Shown: positions 1 through 8,248, counted from the stretch's first letter. The stretch is DNA of 49,230 bases from Ochromonas danica (GCA_015146655.1 VKHL01000193.1:1-49230); one strand, 5' to 3'. A program made the numbers and translations. The notes: generated from the letters alone by a model not told the origin.

Positions 1-225
1 GGGTCCTAGTAAAAAATAACCATGAGCAAAACCAATATTTATTCCTTTTAATAAAGGTGATAATGTTGTTTTATAGATTGGTAACAAATTAAGATAACTC
101 TTTGTTAAACTGGATGTTGTTATTGGTGTTGATAAATGACCTATAAAAGGATCTGCTCCAAAAGGTGATACAATATCATAAGAGTTTAATGATGAGTTCG
201 ACTGTTGTACATTACTACTTGTCAT
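1..225 (-). CDS. psaL: Photosystem I subunit XI, 5' part (runs off window)
   Basis: The first 75 codons of PsaL are present; the rest lies before base 1. PsaL is a thylakoid membrane subunit of photosystem I involved in trimer or antenna contacts. The reading starts at an ATG at 225 on the minus strand. It shows the family hallmark PFIGHLSTPITTSSLTKSY, then a segment reading PLLKGINIGFAHGYFLLGP, the conserved entry to the first membrane helix. The N-terminal 20 residues are Ser/Asn-rich and not conserved. It is divergent from petL and ycf4 on the plus strand, across a 126-base AT-rich spacer that presumably holds both promoters. Identification is firm. Confidence 0.93.
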   Translation of the reverse strand, partial: MTSSNVQQSNSSLNSYDIVSPFGADPFIGHLSTPITTSSLTKSYLNLLPIYKTTLSPLLKGINIGFAHGYFLLGP

Positions 226-351
226 ACTTTATTAGTGTATAATTAATTCTATTAATTATTATTATAAAATTTTTTTCAAATCTTAAAAAGAATTTTAAAA
301 CCTTTTTAGTATATAATATTATTTATATTTATAATATAGAAAATATAAACA

Positions 352-447
352 ATGAATATTATTTTAAATTATTTTATTTTATCGGCATTAGTTTTTGGAT
401 TAATTGTAGCTTTATATATTGGTTTAAAAATAATTAAATTAATTTAA
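352..447 (+). CDS. petL: Cytochrome b6f complex subunit VI (PetL)
   Basis: A 31-residue ORF (MNIILNYFILSALVFGLIV at the start, GLKIIKLI at the end) with a single hydrophobic helix and the closing G-L-x-x-I-K-L-I pattern typical of cyanobacterial and red-lineage PetL. PetL is a peripheral one-helix subunit that stabilises the b6f dimer in thylakoids. It lies 27 bases upstream of ycf4 on the same strand. Such short hydrophobic proteins carry little information, so the call rests on length and the C-terminal motif. Confidence 0.75.
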   Translation: MNIILNYFILSALVFGLIVALYIGLKIIKLI

Positions 448-474
448 TATATTAATTGATTTTTTTAAATTAAA

Positions 475-1035
475 ATGAATATAGTTGAAGAAAATCTTAT
501 TAAAGATAAAATCAAAGGTGCTAGAAATTTTACTAATATATTTTTATCTTTTATTTTAATGATTGCAGGAATTGGCTTTTCATTAGCTGGTATTTCAAGT
601 TATTTTAATAAAAACCTTTTAGTAATTGCTGATGTTAATAAAATTACTTTTTTCCCACAAGGAATACTTATGTTATTTTATGGAACAATTGCTTTTACTG
701 TTTCTATTTATCTTTTTATAACAATTATTTATAATGTCGGAAGTGGCTATAATGAGTATTCAAAAATTGATGAAACAATTAATATAGTTAGATTAGGATT
801 TCCTGGAAAAAATAGAAAAATTTTTCTTTCATATAAATTAAAAAATATAAAAATGTTAAAATATATAATAAAAGAAAGTTTAAATCCACGATCTACAATT
901 CTTTTAATATTAAAAGATAAAAGAGAAATACCTTTATATCCAGCTCAAAATTTTTTAAATCCAAATAAATTAGAAAAAAAAGCTTTACAAATATCAACTT
1001 TTTTAAATATTCCATTAGAAAATGGATTAATATAA
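475..1035 (+). CDS. ycf4: Photosystem I assembly protein Ycf4
   Basis: 186 residues, the usual Ycf4 length. Two hydrophobic helices (about residues 22-45 and 62-88) are followed by a soluble stromal domain containing the conserved stretches ETINIVRLGFPGKNR and EIPLYPAQ. Ycf4 is a thylakoid membrane scaffold for assembly of photosystem I; it is not part of the finished complex. It follows petL on the same strand. A hairpin just after the stop (1039-1064) probably ends the transcript. Confidence 0.95.
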   Translation: MNIVEENLIKDKIKGARNFTNIFLSFILMIAGIGFSLAGISSYFNKNLLVIADVNKITFFPQGILMLFYGTIAFTVSIYLFITIIYNVGSGYNEYSKIDETINIVRLGFPGKNRKIFLSYKLKNIKMLKYIIKESLNPRSTILLILKDKREIPLYPAQNFLNPNKLEKKALQISTFLNIPLENGLI

Positions 1036-1038
1036 ATT

Positions 1039-1064
1039 AGAGTAGGAAAAATTTTTTCCTCTCT
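1039..1064 (+). terminator. Hairpin after ycf4
   Basis: Imperfect inverted repeat immediately downstream of ycf4. GGAAAAA pairs with TTTTTCC, flanked by AGAG and CTCT with a small bulge. It lies just before the promoter-like elements of trnG and probably marks the ycf4 3' end. Confidence 0.5.
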
Positions 1065-1065
1065 A

Positions 1066-1094
1066 TTGATTAATAAAATAAATTATGCTACAAT
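1066..1094 (+). promoter_or_regulatory. Sigma70-type promoter for trnG
   Basis: A -35-like TTGATT (1066-1071) and a -10-like TACAAT (1089-1094) are separated by 17 bases, with an extended-10 TG at 1086-1087. The tRNA begins 26 bases downstream. This matches a bacterial-type plastid RNA polymerase promoter. Confidence 0.55.
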
Positions 1095-1119
1095 ATAAAT
1101 ATATACATTTATATTTATT

Positions 1120-1190
1120 GCGGGCATAGTTTAGTGGTAAAACTTCAGCCTTCCAAGCTGATTATGACAGTTCGATTCTGTCTGCCCGCT
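1120..1190 (+). tRNA. trnG(ucc): tRNA-Gly (UCC)
   Basis: The cloverleaf folds fully: acceptor GCGGGCA/TGCCCGC, anticodon stem TCAGC/GCTGA around loop CTTCCAA, giving anticodon UCC, and a T-loop TTCGATT. CCA is not encoded. It lies between ycf4 and the psbEFLJ operon on the same strand. Confidence 0.95.
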
Positions 1191-1256
1191 TTTTAATTTG
1201 TTTTTTAATATAGGAGTGACAAAAGAAGAAATTTTACTATATATAGTAAAAAATAT

Positions 1257-1502
1257 ATGTCTGGTGGATCTACAGGAGAACGCCCATTTACAGATATTTT
1301 AACAAGTATTCGTTATTGGATTATTCATAGTATAACAATTCCTACATTATTTCTATCTGGATGGTTATTTGTAAGTACAGGATTAGCATACGATGTTTTT
1401 GGAACACCTCGTCCTGATGAGTATTTTACTCAAGATCGTCAACAAGTACCTCTAGTAAATGAAAGATTTAATGCTAATCAAGAATTAGAAGATTTAAAAT
1501 AA
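1257..1502 (+). CDS. psbE: Cytochrome b559 alpha subunit
   Basis: 81 residues, the family norm. One membrane helix contains the heme-ligand His in [18 protein letters not shown]. The C-terminal lumenal part contains the conserved [20 protein letters not shown]. PsbE pairs with PsbF to bind the heme of cytochrome b559 in the photosystem II core. It is the first gene of psbE-psbF-psbL-psbJ, all on the plus strand with spacings of 12 to 27 bases, so one transcript is expected. Confidence 0.98.
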   Translation: MSGGSTGERPFTDILTSIRYWIIHSITIPTLFLSGWLFVSTGLAYDVFGTPRPDEYFTQDRQQVPLVNERFNANQELEDLK

Positions 1503-1523
1503 ATAAAAACTATAAAGATTCTT

Positions 1524-1655
1524 ATGAACAAAAACTATAATAGATCTGTTGCTTATCCAATATTTACATTTCGTTGGTTAGCTATTCATGCTTTAGCTGT
1601 TCCTACTGTATTTTTTTTAGGTTCTATTACATCAATGCAATTTATTCAAAGATAA
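1524..1655 (+). CDS. psbF: Cytochrome b559 beta subunit
   Basis: 43 residues. The single helix carries the heme-ligand His within [18 protein letters not shown]. It ends in QFIQR as in other PsbF proteins. It lies 21 bases after psbE. Its last codons and the short gap behind them contain the strong AAAGGAG ribosome site used by psbL. Confidence 0.97.
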   Translation: MNKNYNRSVAYPIFTFRWLAIHALAVPTVFFLGSITSMQFIQR

Positions 1656-1784
<129 letters not shown>

Positions 1785-1811
1785 TTTTAATTAAACATTA
1801 TAATTTATTTT

Positions 1812-1934
1812 ATGGCAGATACAAATAGACGTGTTCCTCTTTGGGCAATAGCAACTGTTGGTGGAATGGCAATTCTAACAGTTTTAGGTCTTTTTTTTTA
1901 TGGTTCATATTCTGGTATAGGATCGTCATTATAA
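1812..1934 (+). CDS. psbJ: Photosystem II reaction-centre protein J
   Basis: 40 residues: [20 protein letters not shown] and a single Gly-rich helix ending [11 protein letters not shown], as expected for PsbJ. It is the last gene of the psbEFLJ operon. A palindromic hairpin follows 11 bases after the stop and is shared with the convergent psaI gene. Confidence 0.97.
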   Translation: MADTNRRVPLWAIATVGGMAILTVLGLFFYGSYSGIGSSL

Positions 1935-1945
1935 AATATTTTTAG

Positions 1946-1975
1946 AAAATGTTGAATATAATTATTCAACATTTT
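1946..1975. terminator. Shared hairpin between psbJ and psaI
   Basis: A 13-bp perfect stem (1946-1958 with 1963-1975) and a 4-base loop lie between convergent psbJ and psaI. The right arm is inside the psaI reading frame, so the last codons of psaI form half of the stem. It is likely a bidirectional terminator or 3'-end stabiliser. Confidence 0.65.
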
Positions 1976-2072
1976 CGTTCTCAATATAAAGGAAAAAGGC
2001 GGCCATAGCTAATATAGGTAGAAATAATCCAATAATAGGAACTAGTATAGATGGAAGATAAGGAGCTATCAT
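1962..2072 (-). CDS. psaI: Photosystem I subunit VIII
   Basis: 36 residues: MIAPYLPSILVPIIGLFLPI, then AMAAFFLYIENENVE. The YLPSILVP opening and the FFLYIE end of the helix are PsaI signatures. PsaI is a one-helix photosystem I subunit next to PsaL. It lies convergent with psbJ, and its stop codon lies inside the shared hairpin. Confidence 0.9.
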   Translation of the reverse strand: MIAPYLPSILVPIIGLFLPILAMAAFFLYIENENVE

Positions 2073-2150
2073 TTATATTACCTCTTCTTTTTTCATATTT
2101 TCTTATTATAATCTATTTTAAAGAAATAAAATTTTCTTAAATAAAGACAT

Positions 2151-2456
2151 ATGACAATTAATTTAAAAATAATTGATTTACTTAAACAATTTGCTGAAAG
2201 TTATGCTAAATCAACAGATACATACTTTTGTAATAATCTAGAAGTAACAGAATCTGTTATTCAAGGGTTAGCAAAAAACAAAGAAATTTTTGGAGCTCCT
2301 CTATGTCCATGTAGATATTATGATAATAAAGAAGATGAAATAAGTTTAGCTTATTGGAATTGTCCTTGTATACCAATGCGAGAAAGAAAACAATGTCATT
2401 GTATGTTGTTTTTAGTAGAAGATAATGACTTTGCATCGAAGAAGCAAAAATTTTAA
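2151..2456 (+). CDS. ftrB: Ferredoxin-thioredoxin reductase, catalytic beta chain
   Basis: 101 residues. The catalytic Fe4S4 and disulfide cysteines are in the expected motifs: CPCRYY (about residues 52-57), NCPCIPMRERKQCHCMLF (about 70-87). FtrB takes electrons from ferredoxin and reduces thioredoxins, which switch on Calvin-cycle enzymes; it acts in the stroma. This gene is plastid-encoded in red algae and many chromists and absent from green plastids. It stands between psaI (divergent) and psbX (same strand). Confidence 0.96.
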   Translation: MTINLKIIDLLKQFAESYAKSTDTYFCNNLEVTESVIQGLAKNKEIFGAPLCPCRYYDNKEDEISLAYWNCPCIPMRERKQCHCMLFLVEDNDFASKKQKF

Positions 2457-2497
2457 AATAAAACTTTATATATATCAATATTTAATATTTTTAACAT

Positions 2498-2617
2498 ATG
2501 ACATCATCTCTAGCTGGCTTTTTAGGAAGTATATTTTGGGGAAGTATAATTGTTATTGTTCCAATTACTGCTGCTTTAATTATTGTTAGTCGTTTAGATC
2601 CTATCAATAGAGACTAA
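2498..2617 (+). CDS. psbX: Photosystem II protein X
   Basis: 39 residues: MTSSLAGFLGSIFWGSIIVI, then an aliphatic helix and a charged end VSRLDPINRD. The opening MTxSLxxF and the single helix ending in Ser plus charged residues fit PsbX, a one-helix photosystem II subunit near the QB site. It lies 41 bases after ftrB. Confidence is limited by shortness only. Confidence 0.85.
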   Translation: MTSSLAGFLGSIFWGSIIVIVPITAALIIVSRLDPINRD

Positions 2618-2663
2618 TAAAGTAAAAATTTGAATTTTATCAAAATAAAAAAGGAGAGAAAAA

Positions 2664-2951
2664 ATGATTAATATAATTTTTGAACCTGCTCTCCTTTTAG
2701 GAGGAATTTTTGCTTTTTTAATGGTTCTTTTATATTCTTTAAGATTTATAAATCCTTACTTATCAACAGATTGGGATATTTTTATAACAACTTTAGGCAT
2801 TGTATATAGTTCAATAATTATTATTCATGGTTGGCGATTAGATCCTATTTTATTATTTAGTCAAGTTTTATTAATCTTTATAACTTTCTCTTTTTGTTGG
2901 ATATTAATTAGGCAACGTGAAATAATTAGAAGATTAGTTGATAAAATTTGA
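2664..2951 (+). CDS. ycf66: Ycf66 family membrane protein
   Basis: 95 residues with three hydrophobic segments. The conserved Ycf66 pieces are visible: EPALLLG near the start, LLYSLRFINPYLSTDWDIF, and HGWRLDPILLFSQ in the middle. The function of the family is not established; it is found in cyanobacteria and several plastid lineages. A good ribosome site AAGGAG (2651-2656) lies 7 bases before the ATG. It lies on the plus strand between psbX and psbI. Confidence 0.9.
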   Translation: MINIIFEPALLLGGIFAFLMVLLYSLRFINPYLSTDWDIFITTLGIVYSSIIIIHGWRLDPILLFSQVLLIFITFSFCWILIRQREIIRRLVDKI

Positions 2952-3040
2952 TTTCTTAAATTTCTATACCTTTATTTTAATTAGATCTTTTTTTTAATTA
3001 AAATAAAATACAAATTTTTAAACTTAATTAAATTAAAAAT

Positions 3041-3148
3041 ATGTTAGCATTAAAAATATTAGTTTACGCATCTGCATTTTTTTTTATTACTTTAGCTGTA
3101 TTTGGTTTATTATCAAGTGACTCATCACGTAATCCATATAATAAATAA
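3041..3148 (+). CDS. psbI: Photosystem II reaction-centre protein I
   Basis: 35 residues: MLALKILVYASAFFFITLAV, then FGLLSSDSSRNPYNK. The MLxLKIxVY start and the LSSDxxRNP end are PsbI signatures. It is a one-helix subunit next to D1 and CP43. A 13-bp hairpin follows the stop. Confidence 0.95.
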   Translation: MLALKILVYASAFFFITLAVFGLLSSDSSRNPYNK

Positions 3149-3157
3149 ATTATATTA

Positions 3158-3187
3158 AAAGAATCTTATAATAATATAAGATTCTTT
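3158..3187 (+). terminator. Hairpin after psbI
   Basis: Perfect 13-bp inverted repeat (3158-3170 with 3175-3187), 4-base loop, ending in CTTT. It separates psbI from petB and probably ends the psbI transcript. Confidence 0.6.
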
Positions 3188-3235
3188 AATGATTTTTGTG
3201 TCTAAGTATGAAAAAATGAACTTTTTTAGATAAAA

Positions 3236-3883
3236 ATGGGAAAAATTTATAATTGGTTTCAAGAGCGTTTAGAAATTCAAGCAATAGCTGATGATATATC
3301 TAGTAAATATGTACCCCCTCATGTAAATATTTTTTATTGTATAGGTGGAATTACTTTTGTTTGTTTTCTAATACAAGTGGCAACAGGATTTGCTATGACA
3401 TTTTATTATAGACCTTCAGTAATTGATGCTTTTGCTTCAATTGAATATATGATGACTCAAGTAAATTTTGGATGGTTAATAAGATCGATTCATCGATGGT
3501 CTGCAAGTATGATGGTATTAATGATGATACTTCATATATTTAGAGTATATTTAACAGGAGGTTTCAAAAAACCTCGTGAATTAACATGGATAACTGGAGT
3601 TTTATTAGCAACTATAACAGTTTCTTTTGGTGTTACTGGATATTCTCTTCCATGGGATCAAGTTGGATATTGGGCTTGTAAAATTGTTACTGGTGTTCCA
3701 GAAGCTATACCATTAATTGGTGTTCCTCTTGTTGAATTATTAAGAGGTGGTGCAAGTGTAGGTCAAGCTACATTGACACGTTTTTATAGTTTACATACAT
3801 TTGTTTTACCATTATTAATTGCAGTTTTAATGTTATCACATTTTTTAATGATTCGTAAACAAGGGATTTCAGGTCCTTTATAG
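3236..3883 (+). CDS. petB: Cytochrome b6
   Basis: 215 residues, canonical length, no intron. Four membrane helices. Visible features include Cys35 in FYCIGG, which covalently holds heme ci, and the heme-ligand His residues around [20 protein letters not shown] and in SLHTFVLP / [16 protein letters not shown]. It is the core quinol-oxidising subunit of the b6f complex. petD follows 37 bases later on the same strand, the usual petB-petD pair. Confidence 0.99.
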   Translation: MGKIYNWFQERLEIQAIADDISSKYVPPHVNIFYCIGGITFVCFLIQVATGFAMTFYYRPSVIDAFASIEYMMTQVNFGWLIRSIHRWSASMMVLMMILHIFRVYLTGGFKKPRELTWITGVLLATITVSFGVTGYSLPWDQVGYWACKIVTGVPEAIPLIGVPLVELLRGGASVGQATLTRFYSLHTFVLPLLIAVLMLSHFLMIRKQGISGPL

Positions 3884-3920
3884 TTTTTATTTTATATAAA
3901 ATAATATTAATATTCAAATT

Positions 3921-4403
3921 ATGTCTATTATAAAAAAACCCGATTTAAATGATCCTAAACTAAGAGCAAAATTAGCTAAAGGTATGGGTCATAATTATTA
4001 TGGTGAACCTGCTTGGCCGAATGATTTATTGTATATTTTCCCTGTTGTTATTTTAGGAACTTTTGCATTAATAATAGGTTTAGCTATTATGGAACCTTCT
4101 GCTTTTGGTGAAAAAGCAAATCCTTTTGCAACCCCTTTAGAAATATTACCTGAATGGTATTTTTATCCAACATTTAATTTACTTAGAGTTTTACCCAATA
4201 AACTTTTAGGAATTAGTGCTATGGCTGCTGTACCTTTAGGATTATTAACAGTACCTTTTTTTGAAAACGCTAATAAATATCAAAATCCATTTCGTAGACC
4301 TATTGCCATGATTATATTTTTAATTGGAACTATTTTAGCAATTTGGTTAGGCATAGGTGCTACACTATCTATAGATAAAGCGATTACTTTAGGACTTTTT
4401 TAA
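3921..4403 (+). CDS. petD: Cytochrome b6f subunit IV
   Basis: 160 residues, canonical length. It opens [21 protein letters not shown] and contains the PEWY motif ([14 protein letters not shown]) that forms part of the Qo quinol site, followed by three membrane helices. It is cotranscribed with petB by position. The stop codon overlaps the left arm of a 14-bp hairpin. Confidence 0.99.
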   Translation: MSIIKKPDLNDPKLRAKLAKGMGHNYYGEPAWPNDLLYIFPVVILGTFALIIGLAIMEPSAFGEKANPFATPLEILPEWYFYPTFNLLRVLPNKLLGISAMAAVPLGLLTVPFFENANKYQNPFRRPIAMIIFLIGTILAIWLGIGATLSIDKAITLGLF

Positions 4404-4434
4404 TTTTTACAATCTATTTTAGATTGTAAAAATT
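4402..4434 (+). terminator. Hairpin ending petB-petD
   Basis: Perfect 14-bp stem (4402-4415 with 4421-4434), 5-base loop, starting inside the petD stop codon and followed by an AT-rich tail. It is the probable 3' end of the petBD transcript. Confidence 0.65.
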
Positions 4435-4474
4435 AAAAATTTTTTATATACTTAATTTTATATTAAGAATAATG

Positions 4475-4548
4475 GGCTCTGTAGCTCAGATGGTTAGAGT
4501 GGGAGATTCATACATTCCAGGTCGTAGGTTCGATTCTTACCAGAGCCA
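4475..4548 (+). tRNA. trnM(cau): tRNA-Met (CAU), probable elongator
   Basis: Acceptor GGCTCTG/CAGAGCC, D-arm GCTC/GAGT, anticodon loop TTCATAC giving CAU, discriminator A. It has a fully paired first acceptor base pair and no initiator-type C1:A72 mismatch, and the body resembles bacterial elongator tRNA-Met. The closing pair of the anticodon stem is A/A. It is the first of three clustered tRNA genes. Confidence 0.85.
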
Positions 4549-4594
4549 TAGAATATTCATTCTTAAAATATTTATAATATTAAAATTAACGTTT

Positions 4595-4683
4595 GGAGAG
4601 GTGGCAGAGTGGTCTATTGCGATAGATTGCTAATCTATTGTATAATTTTTTTTATACCGAGGGTTCAAATCCCTCTCTCTCCT
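4595..4683 (+). tRNA. trnS(gcu): tRNA-Ser (GCU)
   Basis: Class II tRNA of 89 bases. Anticodon stem ATAGA/TCTAT encloses loop TTGCTAA (anticodon GCU). The long variable arm has a TATAA/TTATA stem with a T-rich loop. The T-arm is GAGGG/CCCTC. Confidence 0.95.
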
Positions 4684-4690
4684 AGAATTT

Positions 4691-4764
4691 GGGATTGTAG
4701 TTCAATTGGTTAGAGCACCGCCCTGTCACGGCGGAAGTTGCGGGTTCGAGCCCCGTCATTCCCG
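4691..4764 (+). tRNA. trnD(guc): tRNA-Asp (GUC)
   Basis: Anticodon stem CCGCC/GGCGG with loop CTGTCAC (anticodon GUC). T-arm CGGG/CCCG. Acceptor GGGATTG pairs with CATTCCC apart from one T/T mismatch. Discriminator G, as expected for Asp. Confidence 0.95.
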
Positions 4765-4879
4765 TTTTATAACAAATTATTAATAAAAATAGAATTTTAA
4801 ATTAAATTAACTACTTATATAATCTTTATAATATAAATAATTATTCTACTAGCAATTTAATTTTTTATTTATAACTACC

Positions 4880-5461
4880 ATGAAAATAAATATAAAAAGT
4901 ATACAAACAAAAATTGTTACTTTATTCACAATATTTTTCTTTATTTTTAATTTAGATTTAAATCCTGTTAAAGCTGAATACACAAATTTAATTCCATGTA
5001 AAGAGTCAACAAGTTTTCAAAAACGTTTAACAAATTCTGTTAAAAAACTTGAAAATAGATTAAAATATTATGAAGTTAATAGCCAAGAAAGTAATAATAT
5101 TTTAAAAGAAATTGAAGCAACAAAAGGAAGATTTGAACAATACAGTAAATCTAATTTATTATGTGGTAAAGAAGGTCTTCCAAGAATAATAGCCTCTGGA
5201 CAATGGAATCATTCAAATGAATTTACTATTCCAGGTATTTTATTTCTATATATAGCAGGATGGATTGGTTGGGTTGGACGAAAATATTTACGTTATTCAA
5301 ACACTACAGAAAATCCATTTGAAAATGAAATTATTATAAATGTACCTGTAGCTTTATCTATCATGACTTCTGGTTTTTTATGGCCAATCGATGCTTGGAA
5401 AGAATTTATAAATAAAGATTTATTAGCATCTGATAAAGATATAACAATTTCTCCTAGATAA
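4880..5461 (+). CDS. psaF: Photosystem I subunit III (plastocyanin/cytochrome c6 docking)
   Basis: 193 residues. An N-terminal signal (hydrophobic residues about 13-28, cleavage likely after PVKA) exports the lumenal domain. The mature part starts EYTNLIPCKESTSFQKR and has two Cys (about 38 and 94), expected to form the lumenal disulfide. A Lys-rich stretch binds the soluble donor. One membrane helix near GILFLYIAGWIGWVGR follows. psaJ follows 28 bases downstream, the usual psaF-psaJ order of red-lineage plastids. Confidence 0.97.
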   Translation: MKINIKSIQTKIVTLFTIFFFIFNLDLNPVKAEYTNLIPCKESTSFQKRLTNSVKKLENRLKYYEVNSQESNNILKEIEATKGRFEQYSKSNLLCGKEGLPRIIASGQWNHSNEFTIPGILFLYIAGWIGWVGRKYLRYSNTTENPFENEIIINVPVALSIMTSGFLWPIDAWKEFINKDLLASDKDITISPR

Positions 5462-5489
5462 ATTATAAATTTTAATATTAAAAAATAAT

Positions 5490-5618
5490 ATGAATGACTT
5501 TTTAAAATATTTATCAACGGCACCTATTTTTTTTACTTCCTTATTATCATTTACAGCAATCCTTATTATTTTTATAAATTTTATTTATCCTAATGCTTTA
5601 ACATTTCCTATATTATAA
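5490..5618 (+). CDS. psaJ: Photosystem I subunit IX
   Basis: 42 residues: MNDFLKYLSTAPIFFTSLLS, a single helix, and the conserved end FIYPNALTFPIL. PsaJ anchors PsaF in photosystem I. It follows psaF directly and ends in a hairpin shared with convergent ftsH. Confidence 0.96.
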   Translation: MNDFLKYLSTAPIFFTSLLSFTAILIIFINFIYPNALTFPIL

Positions 5619-5645
5619 AAATAAAGGTATATTACCTTTATTTTT
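5617..5645. terminator. Shared hairpin between psaJ and ftsH
   Basis: Perfect 13-bp stem (5617-5629 with 5633-5645), 3-base loop. It includes the last two bases of the psaJ stop and the first bases of the ftsH stop region on the other strand, so it can serve both convergent genes. Confidence 0.7.
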
Positions 5646-7317
5646 ATAATTTATTTAAAGATTTAGAATACTTTTCTATATCGGAAGCTAATATATCAAA
5701 TAAATATGATTGTCGTGTATCATATAAAAACTCTATCGTTGTTATATTAGATAAATATTGTTTTATTAGAGTACGTATTTCTTTTCCAGATAATTCTTCT
5801 TCTAATAATAACTCATCAACTAAACGCTCACCTGTAGGACGAAGCATTTCCAAAAATGAAAGTATTTCATAATATGTTATCTCAATAAAATTTGTTATAA
5901 AATTATCGATAAGATTATTTAATTCCTCTTTTACATCATTACCTAATAAAAAGAAATTTCTTTCTTGACTTTCTTGTTTTAATTCCTGTAATCGAGTCAT
6001 AGCATAACGAAGAATCATTGTACGAATTTGACGTGTCATTTGATTAAGGTCATCTTGTACAGTAACACTACATTCTGCTTTACCATTAATCATTTCTTCA
6101 GCTACTCTTCCACTAATACTTATTAAAATTTGACTAATAAAAAGATTTCTAGAACTATATAAACTTGTAGAAGGACCTAAAGAGGTTGTCCCTTGATTAT
6201 TTCCTCGTGGAATTAAAGTTAATTTTTCAATATTTGTATTTTCATTTATTAAACTTGCAATTAAGCTATGTCCCATTTCATGAAAACCTGTTAATAATTT
6301 TGCTTTAATTCTATTTACTTTGTTTCCTTCTAATCCAATTAGAATTCGATCTATACTAGTATTAATTTCATCTATAGTTATTAATTCTTTTTTACGACGA
6401 GTTGCTAAAATAGCTGCTTCATTTAATAAATTTGCTAAATCTGCTCCTGAAAATCCGATTGTACGTTGAGCTATTTGTGTTAATGAAATATTTTTAGATA
6501 ATTTTTTACCTTTTGCATGAACTTTTAAAATAGATTGACGTTCTGATAAATTTGGATTATTAATAATAATTTGTCTATCAAAACGACCTGGACGCTTTAT
6601 AGCAGGATCTAATATATCAATTCTATTTGTTGCTGCTATTACTACAACTCCACTATCAACTTGAAATCCGTCCATTTCTGTTAAAATTTGATTTAATGTT
6701 TGTTCGCGTTCGTCATTCCCTCCACCAACTCCATTATTAGAAGAACGTGATTTTGCAACAGAATCAATTTCATCAATAAATATTATTGATGGCTTTAATG
6801 ATCTTGCTTTTTCAAATAATTCACGAACACGTGCAGCTCCTATACCAACTAACAATTCAACAAATTGAGATCCAGATACTTTTAAAAAAGGAACACCAGC
6901 TTCACCAGCAATAGCTTTTGCTAATAAAGTTTTTCCTGTACCAGGAGGTCCGCCTAATAATACACCTTTAGGAATCCCTGCTCCTAATTTTATAAACATT
7001 TTCGGATCTTTTAAAAATTTTACTACCTCGATTAATTCATTTTTTGCTTCTTCATTTCCAGCAACATCAGCAAATACGGTTTTAGTATCCAGAACTACTT
7101 GGATAATATTTTGATCTAGATTTGTAAAATTAGAAATTGGATCTGAATTTTCATTAAAATTAAAAATTATATCTTCAATTTCACTCCATAACTTATCAAT
7201 TAAAATTAATATTTTATCAAAAAGTAAAATAAAACCTATTATTAAGATAAAAATTAATATAAATTTTAGTATAAAAAAGATCTCGAAATTAAGATAAAGA
7301 CTAATAGAATTTTCCAT
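5644..7317 (-). CDS. ftsH: FtsH-type AAA+ zinc metalloprotease, shortened
   Basis: 557 residues, against about 610-640 for typical cyanobacterial and plastid FtsH. One hydrophobic stretch (about 10-40) is followed directly by the AAA+ domain, so the usual lumenal domain between two membrane helices is missing. Walker [10 protein letters not shown] (122-130), Walker B IIFIDEID (178-185), the [17 protein letters not shown] region and the zinc motif HEMGH (346-350), with a later Asp ligand in VQDDLNQ, are all present. The pore loop reads FVELLVG, where FtsH normally has Phe before VG. FtsH degrades damaged membrane proteins such as photosystem II D1. ATPase and protease centres look intact. Confidence 0.96.
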   Translation of the reverse strand: MENSISLYLNFEIFFILKFILIFILIIGFILLFDKILILIDKLWSEIEDIIFNFNENSDPISNFTNLDQNIIQVVLDTKTVFADVAGNEEAKNELIEVVKFLKDPKMFIKLGAGIPKGVLLGGPPGTGKTLLAKAIAGEAGVPFLKVSGSQFVELLVGIGAARVRELFEKARSLKPSIIFIDEIDSVAKSRSSNNGVGGGNDEREQTLNQILTEMDGFQVDSGVVVIAATNRIDILDPAIKRPGRFDRQIIINNPNLSERQSILKVHAKGKKLSKNISLTQIAQRTIGFSGADLANLLNEAAILATRRKKELITIDEINTSIDRILIGLEGNKVNRIKAKLLTGFHEMGHSLIASLINENTNIEKLTLIPRGNNQGTTSLGPSTSLYSSRNLFISQILISISGRVAEEMINGKAECSVTVQDDLNQMTRQIRTMILRYAMTRLQELKQESQERNFFLLGNDVKEELNNLIDNFITNFIEITYYEILSFLEMLRPTGERLVDELLLEEELSGKEIRTLIKQYLSNITTIEFLYDTRQSYLFDILASDIEKYSKSLNKL

Positions 7318-7460
7318 AATTAATTAAAAAATTATATTTATAAAATATAAAATTTACTTCTCAATATAAAAATATAAAATTACTTATATATTATAAAATA
7401 AAAAAATTTTATGTGTATTTTATATTTCACTTAAAATATATAAAAAATAAAAAAAAACTT

Positions 7461-7661
7461 ATGATGCAAAAAGGAACAAAAGTTAAAATTTTAAGAAAAG
7501 AATCTTATTGGTTTAATAAAATCGGTATCATTATTAGCATTGAAAAATCAGAGGGAATTCGTTATCCAGCAGTTGTTAGATTTGATTCTGTTAATTATAA
7601 TGGAATAAATACAAATAATTTTGGTTTAGGAGAATTAGAAGAATATTCAGAAAATAAGTAA
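7461..7661 (+). CDS. psaE: Photosystem I subunit IV
   Basis: 66 residues from this start: [19 protein letters not shown], then [20 protein letters not shown], the SH3-like PsaE fold. PsaE sits on the stromal side of photosystem I and helps ferredoxin docking. The frame stays open upstream to an ATG at 7413, but those 16 residues are Lys/Tyr-rich and unlike PsaE, so I take 7461 (or the adjacent ATG at 7464). It is convergent with psbH. Confidence 0.95.
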   Translation: MMQKGTKVKILRKESYWFNKIGIIISIEKSEGIRYPAVVRFDSVNYNGINTNNFGLGELEEYSENK

Positions 7662-7668
7662 AAATAGT

Positions 7669-7707
7669 AAAAATTAAAAAGGAGAAAGACTCTCCTTTTT
7701 AATTTTT
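7669..7707. terminator. Shared hairpin between psaE and psbH
   Basis: Perfect 17-bp stem (7669-7685 with 7691-7707), 5-base loop. It contains a GGAGA/TCTCC core with A/T-rich flanks, and the right arm reaches into the psbH stop codon. It is a strong bidirectional terminator candidate. Confidence 0.75.
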
Positions 7708-7909
7708 AATTTTCTAAAGCTGACCAATTAACATCAACATTTTCTAATAATAAAGAAGAATTATAAATTTGAAGAATAATTAATAAGAAGACTAAAAAAA
7801 GTGCCATAAAGAATCCCATAATTGGTGTTGTACCCCAATTTGGAGCTACTTTTCCATATTCAAGATTTAAAGGCTTAAGAATTTCACTTAAACGAGTTTT
7901 TAATGTCAT
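7706..7909 (-). CDS. psbH: Photosystem II protein H
   Basis: 67 residues, one membrane helix. The family block [20 protein letters not shown] is followed by [20 protein letters not shown]. The N-terminal Thr and Ser candidates for phosphorylation are MTLKTR. PsbH stabilises the photosystem II core near CP47. It lies downstream of psbB in the typical psbB-psbT-(psbN opposite)-psbH block. Confidence 0.97.
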   Translation of the reverse strand: MTLKTRLSEILKPLNLEYGKVAPNWGTTPIMGFFMALFLVFLLIILQIYNSSLLLENVDVNWSALEN

Positions 7910-7957
7910 AATTTTTTCTATTTGTTAACAAGATATTTTAATAAAAATAAAGAATTC

Positions 7958-8092
7958 ATGAATTTAGATACAATAATTATCACTTTTGGAATTGCATCTT
8001 TAGCTATAGGAATAACAATATTAACAATTTATAGCTCTTTTGGTCCAGGTTCACAGACTTTAATCGATCCTTTTGAAGAAGATTATGATTAA
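7958..8092 (+). CDS. psbN: PsbN photosystem II assembly factor
   Basis: 44 residues with one hydrophobic helix and the conserved tail TIYSSFGPGSQTLIDPFEE. PsbN helps assemble the photosystem II reaction centre and is not a core subunit. It is on the strand opposite to psbT and psbH, exactly as in other plastids, so transcripts of the psbB operon carry its antisense. Confidence 0.97.
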   Translation: MNLDTIIITFGIASLAIGITILTIYSSFGPGSQTLIDPFEEDYD

Positions 8093-8106
8093 AGAATATC
8101 CTTTTT

Positions 8107-8205
8107 TTATGATCTTATAATTTTTGGTGTTTCACGAAAAAAAGCTGCAAAAAATAAAATCATTAATGTTCCTATTAAAAGAAACGTATATACTAAAGCT
8201 TCCAT
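8107..8205 (-). CDS. psbT: Photosystem II protein T
   Basis: 32 residues: [20 protein letters not shown], then [12 protein letters not shown]. The [10 protein letters not shown] start and FFREPP-like end are diagnostic. PsbT is a one-helix subunit at the dimer interface. It lies downstream of psbB, separated by a hairpin, and convergent with psbN. Confidence 0.97.
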   Translation of the reverse strand: MEALVYTFLLIGTLMILFFAAFFRETPKIIRS

Positions 8206-8248
8206 ATTTTATATAAAAATTAATAAATAATTAATAAATAATTAATAT

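Noticed and set aside
7413-7460. Longer psaE from an ATG at 7413
   Set aside because: The extra 16 residues are Lys/Tyr-rich spacer-like sequence; PsaE proteins begin near [11 protein letters not shown].
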